From: Permianibacter sp046297695
GTDB lineage: Bacteria; Pseudomonadota; Gammaproteobacteria; Enterobacterales; Permianibacteraceae
Length of the DNA: 64,000 nucleotides
Direction: 5' to 3'
NCBI GenBank assembly: GCA_046297695.1
Contig: JBKBHF010000014.1
Coordinates: 13,319 to 77,318 of the forward strand
Below, one piece after another: positions 37,652 to 47,181 of the stretch. A program made the translations under genes and the position numbers. Every line of letters starts with the position of its first letter. Position 1 is the first letter of the stretch. Below the pieces are notes generated by a model. The model was given only the letters and a program-made list of their open reading frames with translations. It was not told the DNA's origin and did not search any database.

Positions 37652-39115
37652 ATGAATGGCACCGGTTTCGGCCTGCATCCGTTGCGTTGCCTTCGCGCCA
37701 TTGCCGCGACCGGCATCAGCGCGATGCTGCTGGCAGGCACCAGCGCCGCCGACAACACCTGTCCGGGTCTGGACTACGCCATCACACTGGTCACGCAACA
37801 GCAGCAGCGGCGGCAGCACTTTCAGCTCGACAACGGTGTACAGGTCGTGCTGCTGCCCGATGCCGACGCGACCACCGCCGCCGTTGTCACCACCATCGCC
37901 GTTGGCGCCGCTGACGAAGCCGATGGTGAAACCGGTTATGCCCACCTGTTCGAACACCTGATGTTTCGCGGCAGCGCGACCCTGCCCGATGGCGCCTACG
38001 CCAAGCTGATCGACCGGGTTGGCGGCCAGTACAACGCCGAAACCCATTACGACTACACCAGCTATTACGCGACCGTGCCTGCCGAAGCCTTGCCGCAACT
38101 GATCTGGCAGGAAGCGCAGCGCTTTCGCGCGCCAATATTGACCGCAACGACGGTGCAAAGCGAAATCGCGACGGTGCTGGAGGAAAACGCGCTACGGGTC
38201 GACAACGTGCCGTTCATGCGCAGCGCCGCCGACCAGCTGTTCGGACAATGGCGGCACCCGGATTATGATCATCCGGTGATCGGGTCCGCGACCGATCTGC
38301 AAGCCGCGACACCGGAACGTCTGCAGGCGTTTTATCAGCGCCATTACCGGCCGGAACGTACCGTGCTGGTCATCGCCGGCCGGTTCGATCCGATGGCGGT
38401 ACGCGCGCAACTTAGCCGCGACTGGACCGACTGGCGCGGCAGCGGCAACGCCATGCCGGTGCGCACGCCGAGCGCCACCGTCAAACCGGTTTTCAGCAGC
38501 GAATTGGTCGATCACCGCGCGCCGTGGCCGGCCCTGGCGTTGATCTGGCAAACCGAACCGGACACTCATCCCGATGCGGCGGCGATCAGCGTGTTGCAGC
38601 AATGGCTGCTGCACGGCGAACAGGGCTGGTTGCGACAACAATTGCTGGCACGCGGGCAGCTGCTGCACAGCATGCAATTGCCGCTGACCATGCCGCGACT
38701 GGGCTTGGCAACGTTTCTGGCGGTGCCACGCGCCGCCACCTCGCTCGATGAACTGCAGCAAAGCCTCGATGAACTGTTGCGCACCGCCAGCACCGTGCTG
38801 CCCGATGCGAGCGCCTTGTGTGAACTGAAAACCGCCATCGCGCGCCGTCACATCGCCGCGCTGGAGTTGCCGCACGCCCTCGCTTATCGCGAGAGCCTTG
38901 ATCTGGTGTTGTGGCAGCAATCGCAACTTGTGCACGAGTTGCAGCAATTGCATGCCGTCGATGTGGAAGCGCTCGACCGGGTGCTGCAAGCACAACTGTT
39001 GTCAGGCCACGTCAGTCTGCGGCTGTTGCCGCCGTGGTATGTCCGCGTTGGCAAACGCTTGCTGGAATGGTTGCCGCGCCGCTGGACCGATGCCCTGGAA
39101 GCGAGCGCGCTATGA
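37652..39115 (+). CDS. exported M16-family zinc protease, catalytic subunit
   Basis: A 487-residue protein with a signal peptide (to about residue 33). The inverted zinc motif HLFEH is at 98-102, and the distal Glu ligand is at 177 or 178 in VLEENA, as required for M16B activity. The second M16 half (after about 260) follows. The ATG at 37652 is favoured because a hydrophobic export signal follows; an upstream in-frame ATG would add a hydrophilic stretch. Its stop overlaps the next ATG as ATGA, and that gene encodes the non-catalytic partner. Probably a periplasmic heterodimer. Confidence 0.88.
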   Translation: MNGTGFGLHPLRCLRAIAATGISAMLLAGTSAADNTCPGLDYAITLVTQQQQRRQHFQLDNGVQVVLLPDADATTAAVVTTIAVGAADEADGETGYAHLFEHLMFRGSATLPDGAYAKLIDRVGGQYNAETHYDYTSYYATVPAEALPQLIWQEAQRFRAPILTATTVQSEIATVLEENALRVDNVPFMRSAADQLFGQWRHPDYDHPVIGSATDLQAATPERLQAFYQRHYRPERTVLVIAGRFDPMAVRAQLSRDWTDWRGSGNAMPVRTPSATVKPVFSSELVDHRAPWPALALIWQTEPDTHPDAAAISVLQQWLLHGEQGWLRQQLLARGQLLHSMQLPLTMPRLGLATFLAVPRAATSLDELQQSLDELLRTASTVLPDASALCELKTAIARRHIAALELPHALAYRESLDLVLWQQSQLVHELQQLHAVDVEALDRVLQAQLLSGHVSLRLLPPWYVRVGKRLLEWLPRRWTDALEASAL

Positions 39116-40605
39116 ACAGAACGCCAGTGTCTCCAGACACCATCCGCCGCGTTCACCGCCGCAGCAAAATTTTGTGGCTCGTCGTGCCGGTTCTGCTTGT
39201 CTCCGCCTGTGCGCACCTACCGAAACCGACTGGCTTGCAAGCCGCGCAGGTGGTGCCGCCGATCGCGGTCGCTTCGGCGCCGTCAGTGCCGGCATTCGAT
39301 CCGTTGACACTGCCGGCGGCAGAGTTTTCCCAGTTGGCCAATGGCATACGTACCGCCGCGTTCCCGAGTGCGCGCTCGCCCTATGTGCAGATGCAAATGC
39401 AGATCGACGCCGGCCGGCTGCTGCACGGTGACGCCGCCGATGTCCTGGCCGAACGGCTGCGACTGATTGGCAACGCGGATTCCGAAACGGCCTGGCAGCA
39501 GCACTGGCGCGCGCTCGGCGCCAGCCTGAATGTGCGCAGCGGCAATCACCGGCTGATTTTCAGTGCCGAGGTGTTGCCGCATCAGGCCGATGCGCTGCTC
39601 GACACCTTGCTGGCGCTCTGGCAACAGCCCAATCTGCAGACGGCGAGCACGCACGAGCAAGCGATTCGCAATCTGCGCACCGCGCAGCGCGAAGCCGATC
39701 TGCAAGGCGATGACGCCAATCGTTTATGGCAGCGACTCGCCTATGGTGCGGAGCACCCTTACGGCAAATCCGCGGTGCCGGCCAGTGCCCTGCGCCAACT
39801 GACGCCAGCGCGGGTGCAACAGCAATGGCAGCTGGCGCGAGACGAAGCGCAGCAATGGCTGTTTGCCGGCGCCTTCACGCCGACCGATCTGACACGCTGG
39901 CAGCAAAAACTGGCGACGCTGGCGCCGGTTGCGCCGACGCCGCGTTGGCGCACGCAGCACCATGCGCTGGCACAACCCGCGACTGAATGGCAATTGCATG
40001 TGCTCGACAGCCCCGGCGCGGCGCAGGTGGATCTGCAACTTGGTTTTGCCTTGCCGCTGCAAGCGGCTGCCGAGCGCTGGCACTGCGAAGCGCTTGCGGC
40101 CTTGCTCGGCAACAACAGTGGCCGCCTGTTTCGCGATCTGCGTGAACGGCGCGGCCTGAGCTACAACCCGACGGCGTTTTGCAGCGCCGCGCCGCTCGCC
40201 AGTGCGCTGCAACTGACCGCCAGCACCCGGCCCGAACACACGGCCGCGATGCTGCACGGTTTGCTCGAGCATGTGCGGATGCTTGGCCAGCAACCAATTG
40301 GCGCCGATGAGATCGCGCTGCTGCAATCATCACTGCGCGGCGATTTGCGCATGCAACTGGCCACCGCGCGCCAGCGCAGCAGCCGGTTTCATCTCGAGGA
40401 ATGGTTGGGCGGTGAGTGGCAACAGCTGCGCGAGCGAGATGTGTTCTGGCAACAGCTGACCGGGTCGGCGCTACAGCAGTTCGCCATCGCATGGTTGCAG
40501 ACCGAACCGGTGACCGTACTGCGCGGCGATGCCGATCAGCTGCTGCCGCAATTACGCCAGCTGCTGCCGGACGCACGCATCATCCGGCACGACCACGTCG
40601 ACTGA
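39112..40605 (+). CDS. lipoprotein M16-like partner without zinc motif
   Basis: A 497-residue protein that starts with a basic stretch, a hydrophobic leader and a lipobox ending LVSAC, so it is probably a lipoprotein. The first M16 domain has no HxxEH motif. The second has RDLRERRGLSYNP, containing the Arg/Tyr pair that M16 partner subunits add to the active site of the catalytic chain. Together with the upstream gene it forms a classic catalytic plus non-catalytic M16B pair, here anchored to a membrane. The substrate is unknown. Confidence 0.82.
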   Translation: MNRTPVSPDTIRRVHRRSKILWLVVPVLLVSACAHLPKPTGLQAAQVVPPIAVASAPSVPAFDPLTLPAAEFSQLANGIRTAAFPSARSPYVQMQMQIDAGRLLHGDAADVLAERLRLIGNADSETAWQQHWRALGASLNVRSGNHRLIFSAEVLPHQADALLDTLLALWQQPNLQTASTHEQAIRNLRTAQREADLQGDDANRLWQRLAYGAEHPYGKSAVPASALRQLTPARVQQQWQLARDEAQQWLFAGAFTPTDLTRWQQKLATLAPVAPTPRWRTQHHALAQPATEWQLHVLDSPGAAQVDLQLGFALPLQAAAERWHCEALAALLGNNSGRLFRDLRERRGLSYNPTAFCSAAPLASALQLTASTRPEHTAAMLHGLLEHVRMLGQQPIGADEIALLQSSLRGDLRMQLATARQRSSRFHLEEWLGGEWQQLRERDVFWQQLTGSALQQFAIAWLQTEPVTVLRGDADQLLPQLRQLLPDARIIRHDHVD

Positions 40606-40607
40606 AT

Positions 40608-41243
40608 TCAGATGCCGGCGCCGCCCGGCAGACAGCTGCGCAGCATGTTCAGACCGACATCGCGCAGCCACTCGTTGAGCAATTCTCGGTGTTCATCCGG
40701 GCGGGCGGCGGCGAAACCATGACCGGAACTCAGCAGGGTCTGGAACAGCCGGCAATATTCGATCAATTGTGGCCGCGGCAACAGCGAGCCACGTTGTTGC
40801 AGCACATCGGCCCAGAACGCGGCCAGATCTTGCTGCAAGGCTTCGGTCAGTTCTTTCAGTTCCGGCACCCGATCGATCATCGGCTGCAACGAGTTCAACG
40901 ACCAGCCGTCCACTTCCGCCGGGTACAGCGCGGCACTGACCTGCTCGAGCAGCACTGGCAAGGGCATTTGATCGGCGTCGAGTCGCCACAATTCGCAACG
41001 CGCCTGCAGACCGAGGCAGCGCTGTTCCAGCAATGAGTAAATGATGGCTTCCTTGGACGGGAAATACTGATACAACGAGGCGATGTCGAGCCCGGCAGCC
41101 GCGGCCACCGCATTGGTGTTGAACGCCAGCAAGCCGTGCTGGCTGAGCAGCCGATCAGCGGCTTCCAGCAGGCGCTCAACGGTTTGGCGCGAGCGCGCCT
41201 GACGCGGCTGGCGACGGGGAAGTACGGCAGCAGTTCTGACCAC
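40608..41243 (-). CDS. TetR-family transcriptional regulator
   Basis: A 211-residue regulator. The DNA-binding domain is at about 17-63 (RQTVERLLEAADRLLSQHG, then FNTNAVAAAAGLDIASLYQYFPSKEAI). The C-terminal part has a TetR_C-like helical ligand domain. The GTG start at 41243 is chosen because AAGGA lies about 11 bases upstream and the frame beyond is not TetR-like. It converges on the M16 pair with two bases between stops; targets are unknown. Confidence 0.85.
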   Translation of the reverse strand: MVRTAAVLPRRQPRQARSRQTVERLLEAADRLLSQHGLLAFNTNAVAAAAGLDIASLYQYFPSKEAIIYSLLEQRCLGLQARCELWRLDADQMPLPVLLEQVSAALYPAEVDGWSLNSLQPMIDRVPELKELTEALQQDLAAFWADVLQQRGSLLPRPQLIEYCRLFQTLLSSGHGFAAARPDEHRELLNEWLRDVGLNMLRSCLPGGAGI

Positions 41244-41412
41244 GACAACGCATCCTTGCTCGAACCGGAAAGGGCACAGCGGCACAGGCTTGCAGTGTAG
41301 GCGAGGGTCGGCGACGGCAACTGCGAATTCCCCAGCAAGTGCCGGGATTGGCCGACAAACGGCCGCTACGACGCGGCAAAACTGCGAAGGAATTCCGGTT
41401 TGGCGGTCGCGA

Positions 41413-41745
41413 TCAGCGCTGGCGGCGCTGTTTGGCCCACGCGCGTTGCCGCAGGGTAGCGTTCGGATCGAGCCGCAGCGGCCGGTAGATTTCGACCCGG
41501 TCGCCGGCCTGTACCGTCTGGTCCAGCGCCACCGGCCGCGACCAGATCCCGACCGGATTGACCGCCAGATCAAGCTCGGGGCAGCGTTCCAGCAAACCGG
41601 ACTGCTGGATCACCGCCGCCACGGTAGCGCCCTGTGGCACGGTCAGCGCCAGCAACCACTGCCGGTCCGGCCGGGCATAGGCGAGCTCGACCGCCACCGT
41701 TGCCGGCACGGTCGCCGCACTTGTTTCAGTGGCCGCCGAGGCCAT
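41413..41745 (-). CDS. rnfH: RnfH-family ubiquitin-like protein
   Basis: A 110-residue beta-grasp protein: VAVELAYARPDRQWLLALTVPQGATV near the start, GIWSRPVALDQTVQAGDRVEIYRPL with the family RVEIYRPL motif, and a basic tail. Its ATG lies 20 bases inside the 3' end of ratA, the usual ratA-rnfH arrangement. Function is unproven. Confidence 0.9.
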   Translation of the reverse strand: MASAATETSAATVPATVAVELAYARPDRQWLLALTVPQGATVAAVIQQSGLLERCPELDLAVNPVGIWSRPVALDQTVQAGDRVEIYRPLRLDPNATLRQRAWAKQRRQR

Positions 41746-42169
41746 AGAGGCTCCGGGCCCGGCCCTGAAAGGCATCCATCAACGAATGCACCAGCTTCTG
41801 GAATGCCCCACCGAACGCCAGTCCGCCGATCAACGAGGCGAATTCAAAATCCACCGTCAGCGTCACCCGGCAGCCATGGCTGCCGAGCGGGACAAACTGC
41901 CAGGCGCCGTGCAACTGCTTGAACGGGCCATCGGCCAGCCGCATTTCGATATGGTGATGGGAGCGCCACTGATTGATGGTGGTGAAGGATTGCTTGAACG
42001 CCGCCTTGGCCAGGGTCAGCTTGGCGCGCATGCCATGCGGACTGCGATCGAGAATTTCCGCGGCGGCACATCCGGGCAAGAACTCCGGGTAACGTTCGAC
42101 ATCATTGACCAGCGCGAACATTTGCTCGGCGCTGTACGGCACAATGGCTTCCCGGTGAACACGCGGCAT
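41726..42169 (-). CDS. ratA: RatA/COQ10-like START-domain protein
   Basis: A 147-residue SRPBCC-fold protein. PRVHREAIVPYSAEQMFALVNDVERYPEFLPGC and the C-terminal LVHSLMDAFQGRA are typical. In E. coli RatA was described as blocking 70S formation; homologues bind ubiquinone in respiratory organisms. The start at 42169 matches the family. It is divergent from smpB. Confidence 0.9.
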   Translation of the reverse strand: MPRVHREAIVPYSAEQMFALVNDVERYPEFLPGCAAAEILDRSPHGMRAKLTLAKAAFKQSFTTINQWRSHHHIEMRLADGPFKQLHGAWQFVPLGSHGCRVTLTVDFEFASLIGGLAFGGAFQKLVHSLMDAFQGRARSLYGLGGH

Positions 42170-42238
42170 GACGGCAGAAAAAAGCGGGGAACGGGCTGCG
42201 AATGCTAGCACAGCCCTGCCCTTCCCGGCCGGCACCGC

Positions 42239-42244
42239 TATAAT
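42239..42244 (+). promoter_or_regulatory. -10 element, probable smpB promoter
   Basis: A perfect TATAAT 57 bases before the smpB ATG. No clear -35 lies 16-18 bases upstream. Confidence 0.5.
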
Positions 42245-42300
42245 GTCCGCCCTTTTGGCCGGCGCCGATGTCGGCCCCGCATTTCCGGTAATCCAGCCTC

Positions 42301-42783
42301 ATGGCGAAAGACAAAGAGCAGAAACCCGGCGATGCCACCATCGCCAGCAACCGTCGCGCGACGTTCGATTACTTCATCGAACAGCGCACGGAAGCCGGCA
42401 TTGTCCTGCAGGGCTGGGAAGTCAAATCCCTGCGTGCCGGCAAAGCCAACCTGACCGACAGCTACGTCATGTTCAAGAATGGCGAAGCGTTTCTGATCGG
42501 CGCGCAGATCATGCCGCTGCTGTCGGCCTCGACCCACGTCGTGCCGGACCCGACCGCCACCCGCAAACTGCTGCTGAACAAAAGCGAGATCGGTAAATTC
42601 CAGCAAGCCGTCGCCGCCAAAGGCTACACCGTCGTTGCGCTGTCGCTGTACTGGAAAAACAACAAGGTCAAAGTCAGCCTCGGCCTTGCCAAAGGCAAGC
42701 AAGCGCACGACAAGCGCGACACCACCAAAGAACGGGAATGGCAGCGCGAGAAAGAGCGCACCATGAAAAAGCACGTGCGCTGA
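42301..42783 (+). CDS. smpB: SsrA-binding protein SmpB
   Basis: A 160-residue protein that carries tmRNA to stalled ribosomes. ATIASNRRATFDYFIEQRTEAGIVLQGWEVKSLR and the basic C-terminal tail are fully typical. Its RNA partner ssrA is at 48185-48536. It is divergent from ratA. Confidence 0.98.
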   Translation: MAKDKEQKPGDATIASNRRATFDYFIEQRTEAGIVLQGWEVKSLRAGKANLTDSYVMFKNGEAFLIGAQIMPLLSASTHVVPDPTATRKLLLNKSEIGKFQQAVAAKGYTVVALSLYWKNNKVKVSLGLAKGKQAHDKRDTTKEREWQREKERTMKKHVR

Positions 42784-42956
42784 CCGGCGCACTGGCCCCG
42801 GCCCGGATCGCGGCACCTTTGCCATTGGCACGCGCAAGCAGACTGCTCGGTCGCATCGCTGCGTGCTTGCTGGCGGCTGCCTGTCAAAACTACCACTCGA
42901 CAGTCAGCCGGATGGCGCGCTATACCCCGTCCATGCGCCGTCACGGACTGCCTGCC

Positions 42957-44120
42957 ATGCCCCATTCGTTTATCCAACACCGCCGCGCCTGCCATGGCGT
43001 CGCCGTCGCTGCCCTGTTTGCATTCTGCGCCAGCGTCGACGCCGCGCCAAACGAAACCGGTCTTGCTGAAACCAGCCTTTCCGAAACCAAGCTTACGGAA
43101 AGCCGCAGCAACGAACCGGCGCAAACATTGAGCCCTGCCGAGCTGCGCGCACTGCTGGCCGCACCGGCGGCGCTCGCCTACCAGCAACAGCTGCAGGCGC
43201 TGATCACACGCGGCCGTTATGACGGCGAGCTCGATGCGCTCATCAGTGACCCGCAGCTGCCGACCGCAAGCAAGGAATGGCTGCTGCACGAGCTGGTGCT
43301 GATCCTGCGCACACAGCCCGCGACGGATGCCGGCCGGCAGTTGCTGCAGCGCGTGCAGCAGCTGCCGAGCCGGACCTTGCTCTGGCACGATTTTGAAGGC
43401 CGCCAACGCGCGCTGCCGTTGGTGCCGCTGGCGCGCGCCGCCAGCGGCACTGAACAGCACTGGCAGATTCAGGAACGGGTGCGACAGCTCAACCAGATCG
43501 CGACCGTGATGGCGCTGCAGACCGCCATCACGCAATGGCCGAGCCTGAGTACGATTGACCAGCAAGCCTGGCGGCAGGTGCTGCACCAACATCCGGCACG
43601 TTGGCAGCCGCTGTTGCTGCAGCTGGACGCCGTCGCGTCATGGCACAGCGCGCCCGAACTGGCCGTCGCCGCAGCCCGTCACGATGCCGCGTTTCTGGCA
43701 GCGGTGCTGCAACACGGCGACGCGGCCGACGCCAGCGCGCTGTTGGCCGAATGGAATGCACGCCCTGCCCGCGCGGACGACTGGCAATGGTTGTCGATCG
43801 CCTTGGCGCGACCTGCCTTGCGCTCACAAGCCTGGTTCGGCATCGGCAAACGCAGCAGCGACGATCCGGCCGCCGCGGCGCGCATCGAAACGGCCGTGGC
43901 GCAGGGCGATCGCGACGCCACGGCCGCCTGGGTAAACGCACGCGGCGACGCTACAGTGACCAGCCTGCAAAGGCAGCTCTACAGCCGCGCCCTGCCCGCC
44001 CAGCAGGCTGCGGTGTTCGGCTTGCGCCTGCTCGGCACACCGGCCGCGCAGGCCGCGTTGCGCGCCGCCCAACACGATCCGCGCTTGCCTGCCTCTCTGC
44101 GCAAGGAGCTGCAGCCATGA
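42957..44120 (+). CDS. secreted protein of unknown function coupled to the carboxypeptidase
   Basis: A 387-residue protein with an N-terminal export signal ending near ASVDAA. The mature part is rich in Ala, Leu and Gln with helical, possibly HEAT-like repeating segments (for example LLQLDAVASWH and LAAVLQHGDAADASALLAEW). I do not recognise it. Earlier in-frame starts (such as 42933 or 42738) give no better signal. Its stop overlaps the carboxypeptidase ATG as ATGA, suggesting a functional pair such as an inhibitor, chaperone or co-secreted factor. Confidence 0.6.
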   Translation: MPHSFIQHRRACHGVAVAALFAFCASVDAAPNETGLAETSLSETKLTESRSNEPAQTLSPAELRALLAAPAALAYQQQLQALITRGRYDGELDALISDPQLPTASKEWLLHELVLILRTQPATDAGRQLLQRVQQLPSRTLLWHDFEGRQRALPLVPLARAASGTEQHWQIQERVRQLNQIATVMALQTAITQWPSLSTIDQQAWRQVLHQHPARWQPLLLQLDAVASWHSAPELAVAAARHDAAFLAAVLQHGDAADASALLAEWNARPARADDWQWLSIALARPALRSQAWFGIGKRSSDDPAAAARIETAVAQGDRDATAAWVNARGDATVTSLQRQLYSRALPAQQAAVFGLRLLGTPAAQAALRAAQHDPRLPASLRKELQP

Positions 44121-46273
44121 GTCGCTCATCGCGCTACCGTTTGCCGCTCGTGTTGACCGCGCTAACCATAGGCGCCAGCCACTTTTCGCCTGTCGCTGGC
44201 GTCGCGCACGCGACCCAACAGCAATACACCGAGCAGCCCGCCGGCGCCAACAGCGTGGCGCTCGGTTACCCGGTGCCGCTGCCGATCGACTCGCTGACGC
44301 CGGTCGCCGGTTTTCGCAGCTACGCCAGTTTGCACGCACGCCACCAGCAGCTCGCCATCGACAGCGACAACGCCGTTGGCGAGATCATCGGTGAAACCCA
44401 GCAGCAACGGCCGATCTGGGCCTATGTGCTCAGTGACAGTGACGCTGCCACCAGCGAAGGCTTCATCCGCGAAGCCGGCGTACTGCAAAACGGCGGCATC
44501 CACGCGCGCGAATGGCAAAGCCCGGAAGTGCTGACCGGTATCTTTGAGACGCTGATCAACAACGAAACCGATGCCGGTCTGCACCAATACCTGCTGGAAA
44601 ATACCCGCATCGTGCTGATCCCGGTGCTGAACATCGACGGCTTTCTGCAGACCCAACGCTACCCGGATCGCTTCATGCGCTCCACCTATGCGGGCGATCC
44701 CAGCAACTGGCCGCGTGATGGCCGGATGCGGCGCAAGAACATGCGCAACGTCGATGACGATCTGGCCAGCGAATCCGACAACCTTTTTGGTATCGATCTG
44801 AACCGCAACAATGCACCGTGGTGGGCCAGCAGCAACCGCTCATCCGGCAACCCCGGCTCGCTGGTATACCACGGCAGCAGCCCAGCATCCGAGCCAGAAA
44901 CGCAGGCATTGCAACAAGCCCTGATGCTGCTCGATGGCGAGCCGGTGCGGCTCTATATCGACACCCACAGTTTCAGCAAACTGTATTACCTGTCGCGCAA
45001 TGGCAATGCGCGACGCGATACGCTGGCGTTGACGCTCGGCCAGCAAATGGCGGCCGCCACCGGCAACAGCTACAACGTCTCGCCCGATCCCATCAATAGC
45101 GGCATCGGCAGCACCGACGAATACTTCACCTACGAGCATCAGGCGCTGTCATACACCCTCGAAATCGAGCCACGCGACAGCAGTGCCGAATACGGCGGTT
45201 TCGGTGTCAGCCATGACGGCTTCATTCTTCCGGCCAACCAGATCGAACGCGTCCGCACCGAACTGACCCGCGCCGCGCTGCTCGGTTATTACAAGCAGGC
45301 CGGCGCGCCGACACTGATTCAGGCGCAAGTCCGAGATACCGAGACCGACAGTGTGTTGGCAAGTCTCAACTGGGCCGCCCAATCGAGCAGCACCCGGACG
45401 AAAACCAGCAGCGACAGTCGCGCCTGGCAAAGCGGCGCCAGCTACCGCCTGGTGCTCGACTTCAACAAACCGATGCGGGTGCGCAATGAACAAGGCGACA
45501 TCATCAACTACCGCGGCCAGTCGGTGACGCTGGCACCGCGTCTGCGGCTGTTGGCACAGCAAAGCGATGGCAGCCTGCTGGTTGCCGATCTGGACAGCAG
45601 CAGCGCCGGCTGGTGCCAGGGCGCAAGCTGTCGCCGCTACGACAGCGATCGCTTTGAAACCACGTTCAACTGGCCAGCGGGCTGGGATGCCGGCAGTCTG
45701 GTCAATGTTCGTTTGCAGGTGGCGGTCAGTGATTTTGCCGGCAACGGCCTCGACGCCAACCCCGCCACCGTGATGCACTGGCAAGACGGCGCCTGGCGAG
45801 ACTACGAAGACGAATTTGCCGTCAGTGGCGACAGTGGCGGTGCCGATCAGCAACTGCTTTTGATCCGCAGCGGCGAACCGCCGGTGTACAACGGCGGCAT
45901 TTCGGTGCCGACATTGCGCGCCGGCCAGGCGTTTGATTATCAGTTTGCCAGCAACGCCTTCACCGACCCGGAAGGCGGCGCCTTGACCTATGAACTGCGC
46001 TCCGATCCGTCACCGCTGCCGTCGTGGTTGCAGTTTGATGCCGCCAATCGCCGGCTCAGTGGCACCCCACCCAACGCCGGCAGCGTATCGGCGCAAATCG
46101 TCGCGCGCGACGCCGATGGCAATATCGCAGTGGCACCGCTGACACTGACCATCACGGCAGCCGATAGCGGAGGCGGTAGCGGTGGCGGCGCCGCAGGTTT
46201 CGGTGCTGTCATGCTGCTATCGCTGGCACTGGCGCGACTACAACTACTGCGAAGCCAAAGGCAACGGAAATGA
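44117..46273 (+). CDS. secreted M14 zinc carboxypeptidase with GlyGly-CTERM anchor
   Basis: A 718-residue exported protein. After the signal peptide the M14 domain (about 60-400) shows zinc ligands H129 and E132 in HAREW, H284 in IDTHSF, and catalytic Glu in SYTLEIEP near 349. Then a beta-rich region is followed by a putative-Ig/cadherin-like domain (about 590-680, FTDPEGGALTYEL and SGTPPNAGS). The C-terminus has a Gly/Ser stretch, a hydrophobic segment and Arg/Lys residues: the GlyGly-CTERM signal processed by rhombosortase in bacteria with type II secretion. ATGA coupling to the preceding gene. Confidence 0.87.
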   Translation: MSRSSRYRLPLVLTALTIGASHFSPVAGVAHATQQQYTEQPAGANSVALGYPVPLPIDSLTPVAGFRSYASLHARHQQLAIDSDNAVGEIIGETQQQRPIWAYVLSDSDAATSEGFIREAGVLQNGGIHAREWQSPEVLTGIFETLINNETDAGLHQYLLENTRIVLIPVLNIDGFLQTQRYPDRFMRSTYAGDPSNWPRDGRMRRKNMRNVDDDLASESDNLFGIDLNRNNAPWWASSNRSSGNPGSLVYHGSSPASEPETQALQQALMLLDGEPVRLYIDTHSFSKLYYLSRNGNARRDTLALTLGQQMAAATGNSYNVSPDPINSGIGSTDEYFTYEHQALSYTLEIEPRDSSAEYGGFGVSHDGFILPANQIERVRTELTRAALLGYYKQAGAPTLIQAQVRDTETDSVLASLNWAAQSSSTRTKTSSDSRAWQSGASYRLVLDFNKPMRVRNEQGDIINYRGQSVTLAPRLRLLAQQSDGSLLVADLDSSSAGWCQGASCRRYDSDRFETTFNWPAGWDAGSLVNVRLQVAVSDFAGNGLDANPATVMHWQDGAWRDYEDEFAVSGDSGGADQQLLLIRSGEPPVYNGGISVPTLRAGQAFDYQFASNAFTDPEGGALTYELRSDPSPLPSWLQFDAANRRLSGTPPNAGSVSAQIVARDADGNIAVAPLTLTITAADSGGGSGGGAAGFGAVMLLSLALARLQLLRSQRQRK

Positions 46274-46278
46274 CGGAC

Positions 46279-46310
46279 AGCAAAACGGGGGCAAGCGCCC
46301 CCGTTTTGCT
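46279..46310. terminator. bidirectional terminator between carboxypeptidase and traT genes
   Basis: A perfect 14-base-pair stem (46279-46292 with 46297-46310) containing GGGGGC/GCCCCC around an AAGC loop, with TTTTGCT on the plus strand and its mirror on the minus strand. Confidence 0.85.
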
Positions 46311-46348
46311 GACTGCTGTATTCGCGTTTGTCCGCGAACACGGCGGCG

Positions 46349-47146
46349 CTAGAACATGCCGGCCAACACCCGCGCCAGTTTCTCGCGCACGATCGGCGCG
46401 GCATCGGCCCAATCGAGATTGACCTGATTGGCAACACTGAGAATGCGGGTCTGGTAACGGCGCTGCGGCACATCGCGTGACCAGAAGCTGACCGTCTCAC
46501 CGGAGTCACCTTGTTGCAGATGGTGCTCGGCTTCTTCCCGCACCAAGGCATCGCCATCCTCGATGCGCTCGCTGATCTGGATATCCGTCAACACGGTGTA
46601 ATAGACGTCTTTCACCAGCGCGTTGGCGGTCCATTCGGTGACGCCAATGATCAGCGCAGCGGCCAACAGCTTCTCGACATCCTTGCGGTGGATATTGCCG
46701 CCGTAGACCACATGGACGCCGCCATGCACATGACCGTGATCGTAGCCGTCAACGACGACAGGCTCCGTGGTCATCGGCTCGGCATCGTCAATCGGCAGGC
46801 TGTGATCGAACTCGGCCAGCAGCGCGCCCGGATGCTCCTTGGCCACCGACAACACGTTGGCTTGCAACCAGAAATGCGCCTGCTGCGGATCGCTGACGAT
46901 GCGATAGCCACGCTTCTCGATGGCCGCCGTGATGTCCTGCTGCAAATCAAATGACGGCTCGCTGGAGCTGTTGCGCACCTGCACAAACACAGTGCGCTGT
47001 TCCGGCTCGACCGGCGTCATCATGATGCTGGCGCTCATCCGTGTTTGCACATCGAGTTCGCGTTTGTTCACCGCGGTGTGCATCGCGGTGCAGCCGCTCA
47101 GCAGCGCCACGGCGACCAGCACCAGCATTCGCATGGGCTTTATCAT
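46349..47146 (-). CDS. TraT-family lipoprotein with a His-rich insert
   Basis: A 265-residue lipoprotein (lipobox LSGC, Cys19) of the TraT family, known from plasmids for surface exclusion and complement resistance. AMHTAVNKRELDVQTRMSASI, the YRIVSDPQQAHFWLQANVL segment and VKDVYYTVLTDIQISER match TraT. The central Gly-rich hydrophobic part of TraT is replaced by a His-rich stretch with His at 137, 139, 141, 145 and 153. A GTG-free ATG start with a weak ribosome site is used; an ATG four codons on is an alternative. It lies 36 bases downstream of a second copy. Confidence 0.82.
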   Translation of the reverse strand: MIKPMRMLVLVAVALLSGCTAMHTAVNKRELDVQTRMSASIMMTPVEPEQRTVFVQVRNSSSEPSFDLQQDITAAIEKRGYRIVSDPQQAHFWLQANVLSVAKEHPGALLAEFDHSLPIDDAEPMTTEPVVVDGYDHGHVHGGVHVVYGGNIHRKDVEKLLAAALIIGVTEWTANALVKDVYYTVLTDIQISERIEDGDALVREEAEHHLQQGDSGETVSFWSRDVPQRRYQTRILSVANQVNLDWADAAPIVREKLARVLAGMF

Positions 47147-47181
47147 GTTCTACCCTGTTCCGGCTTCGGTACGTCAATCAG

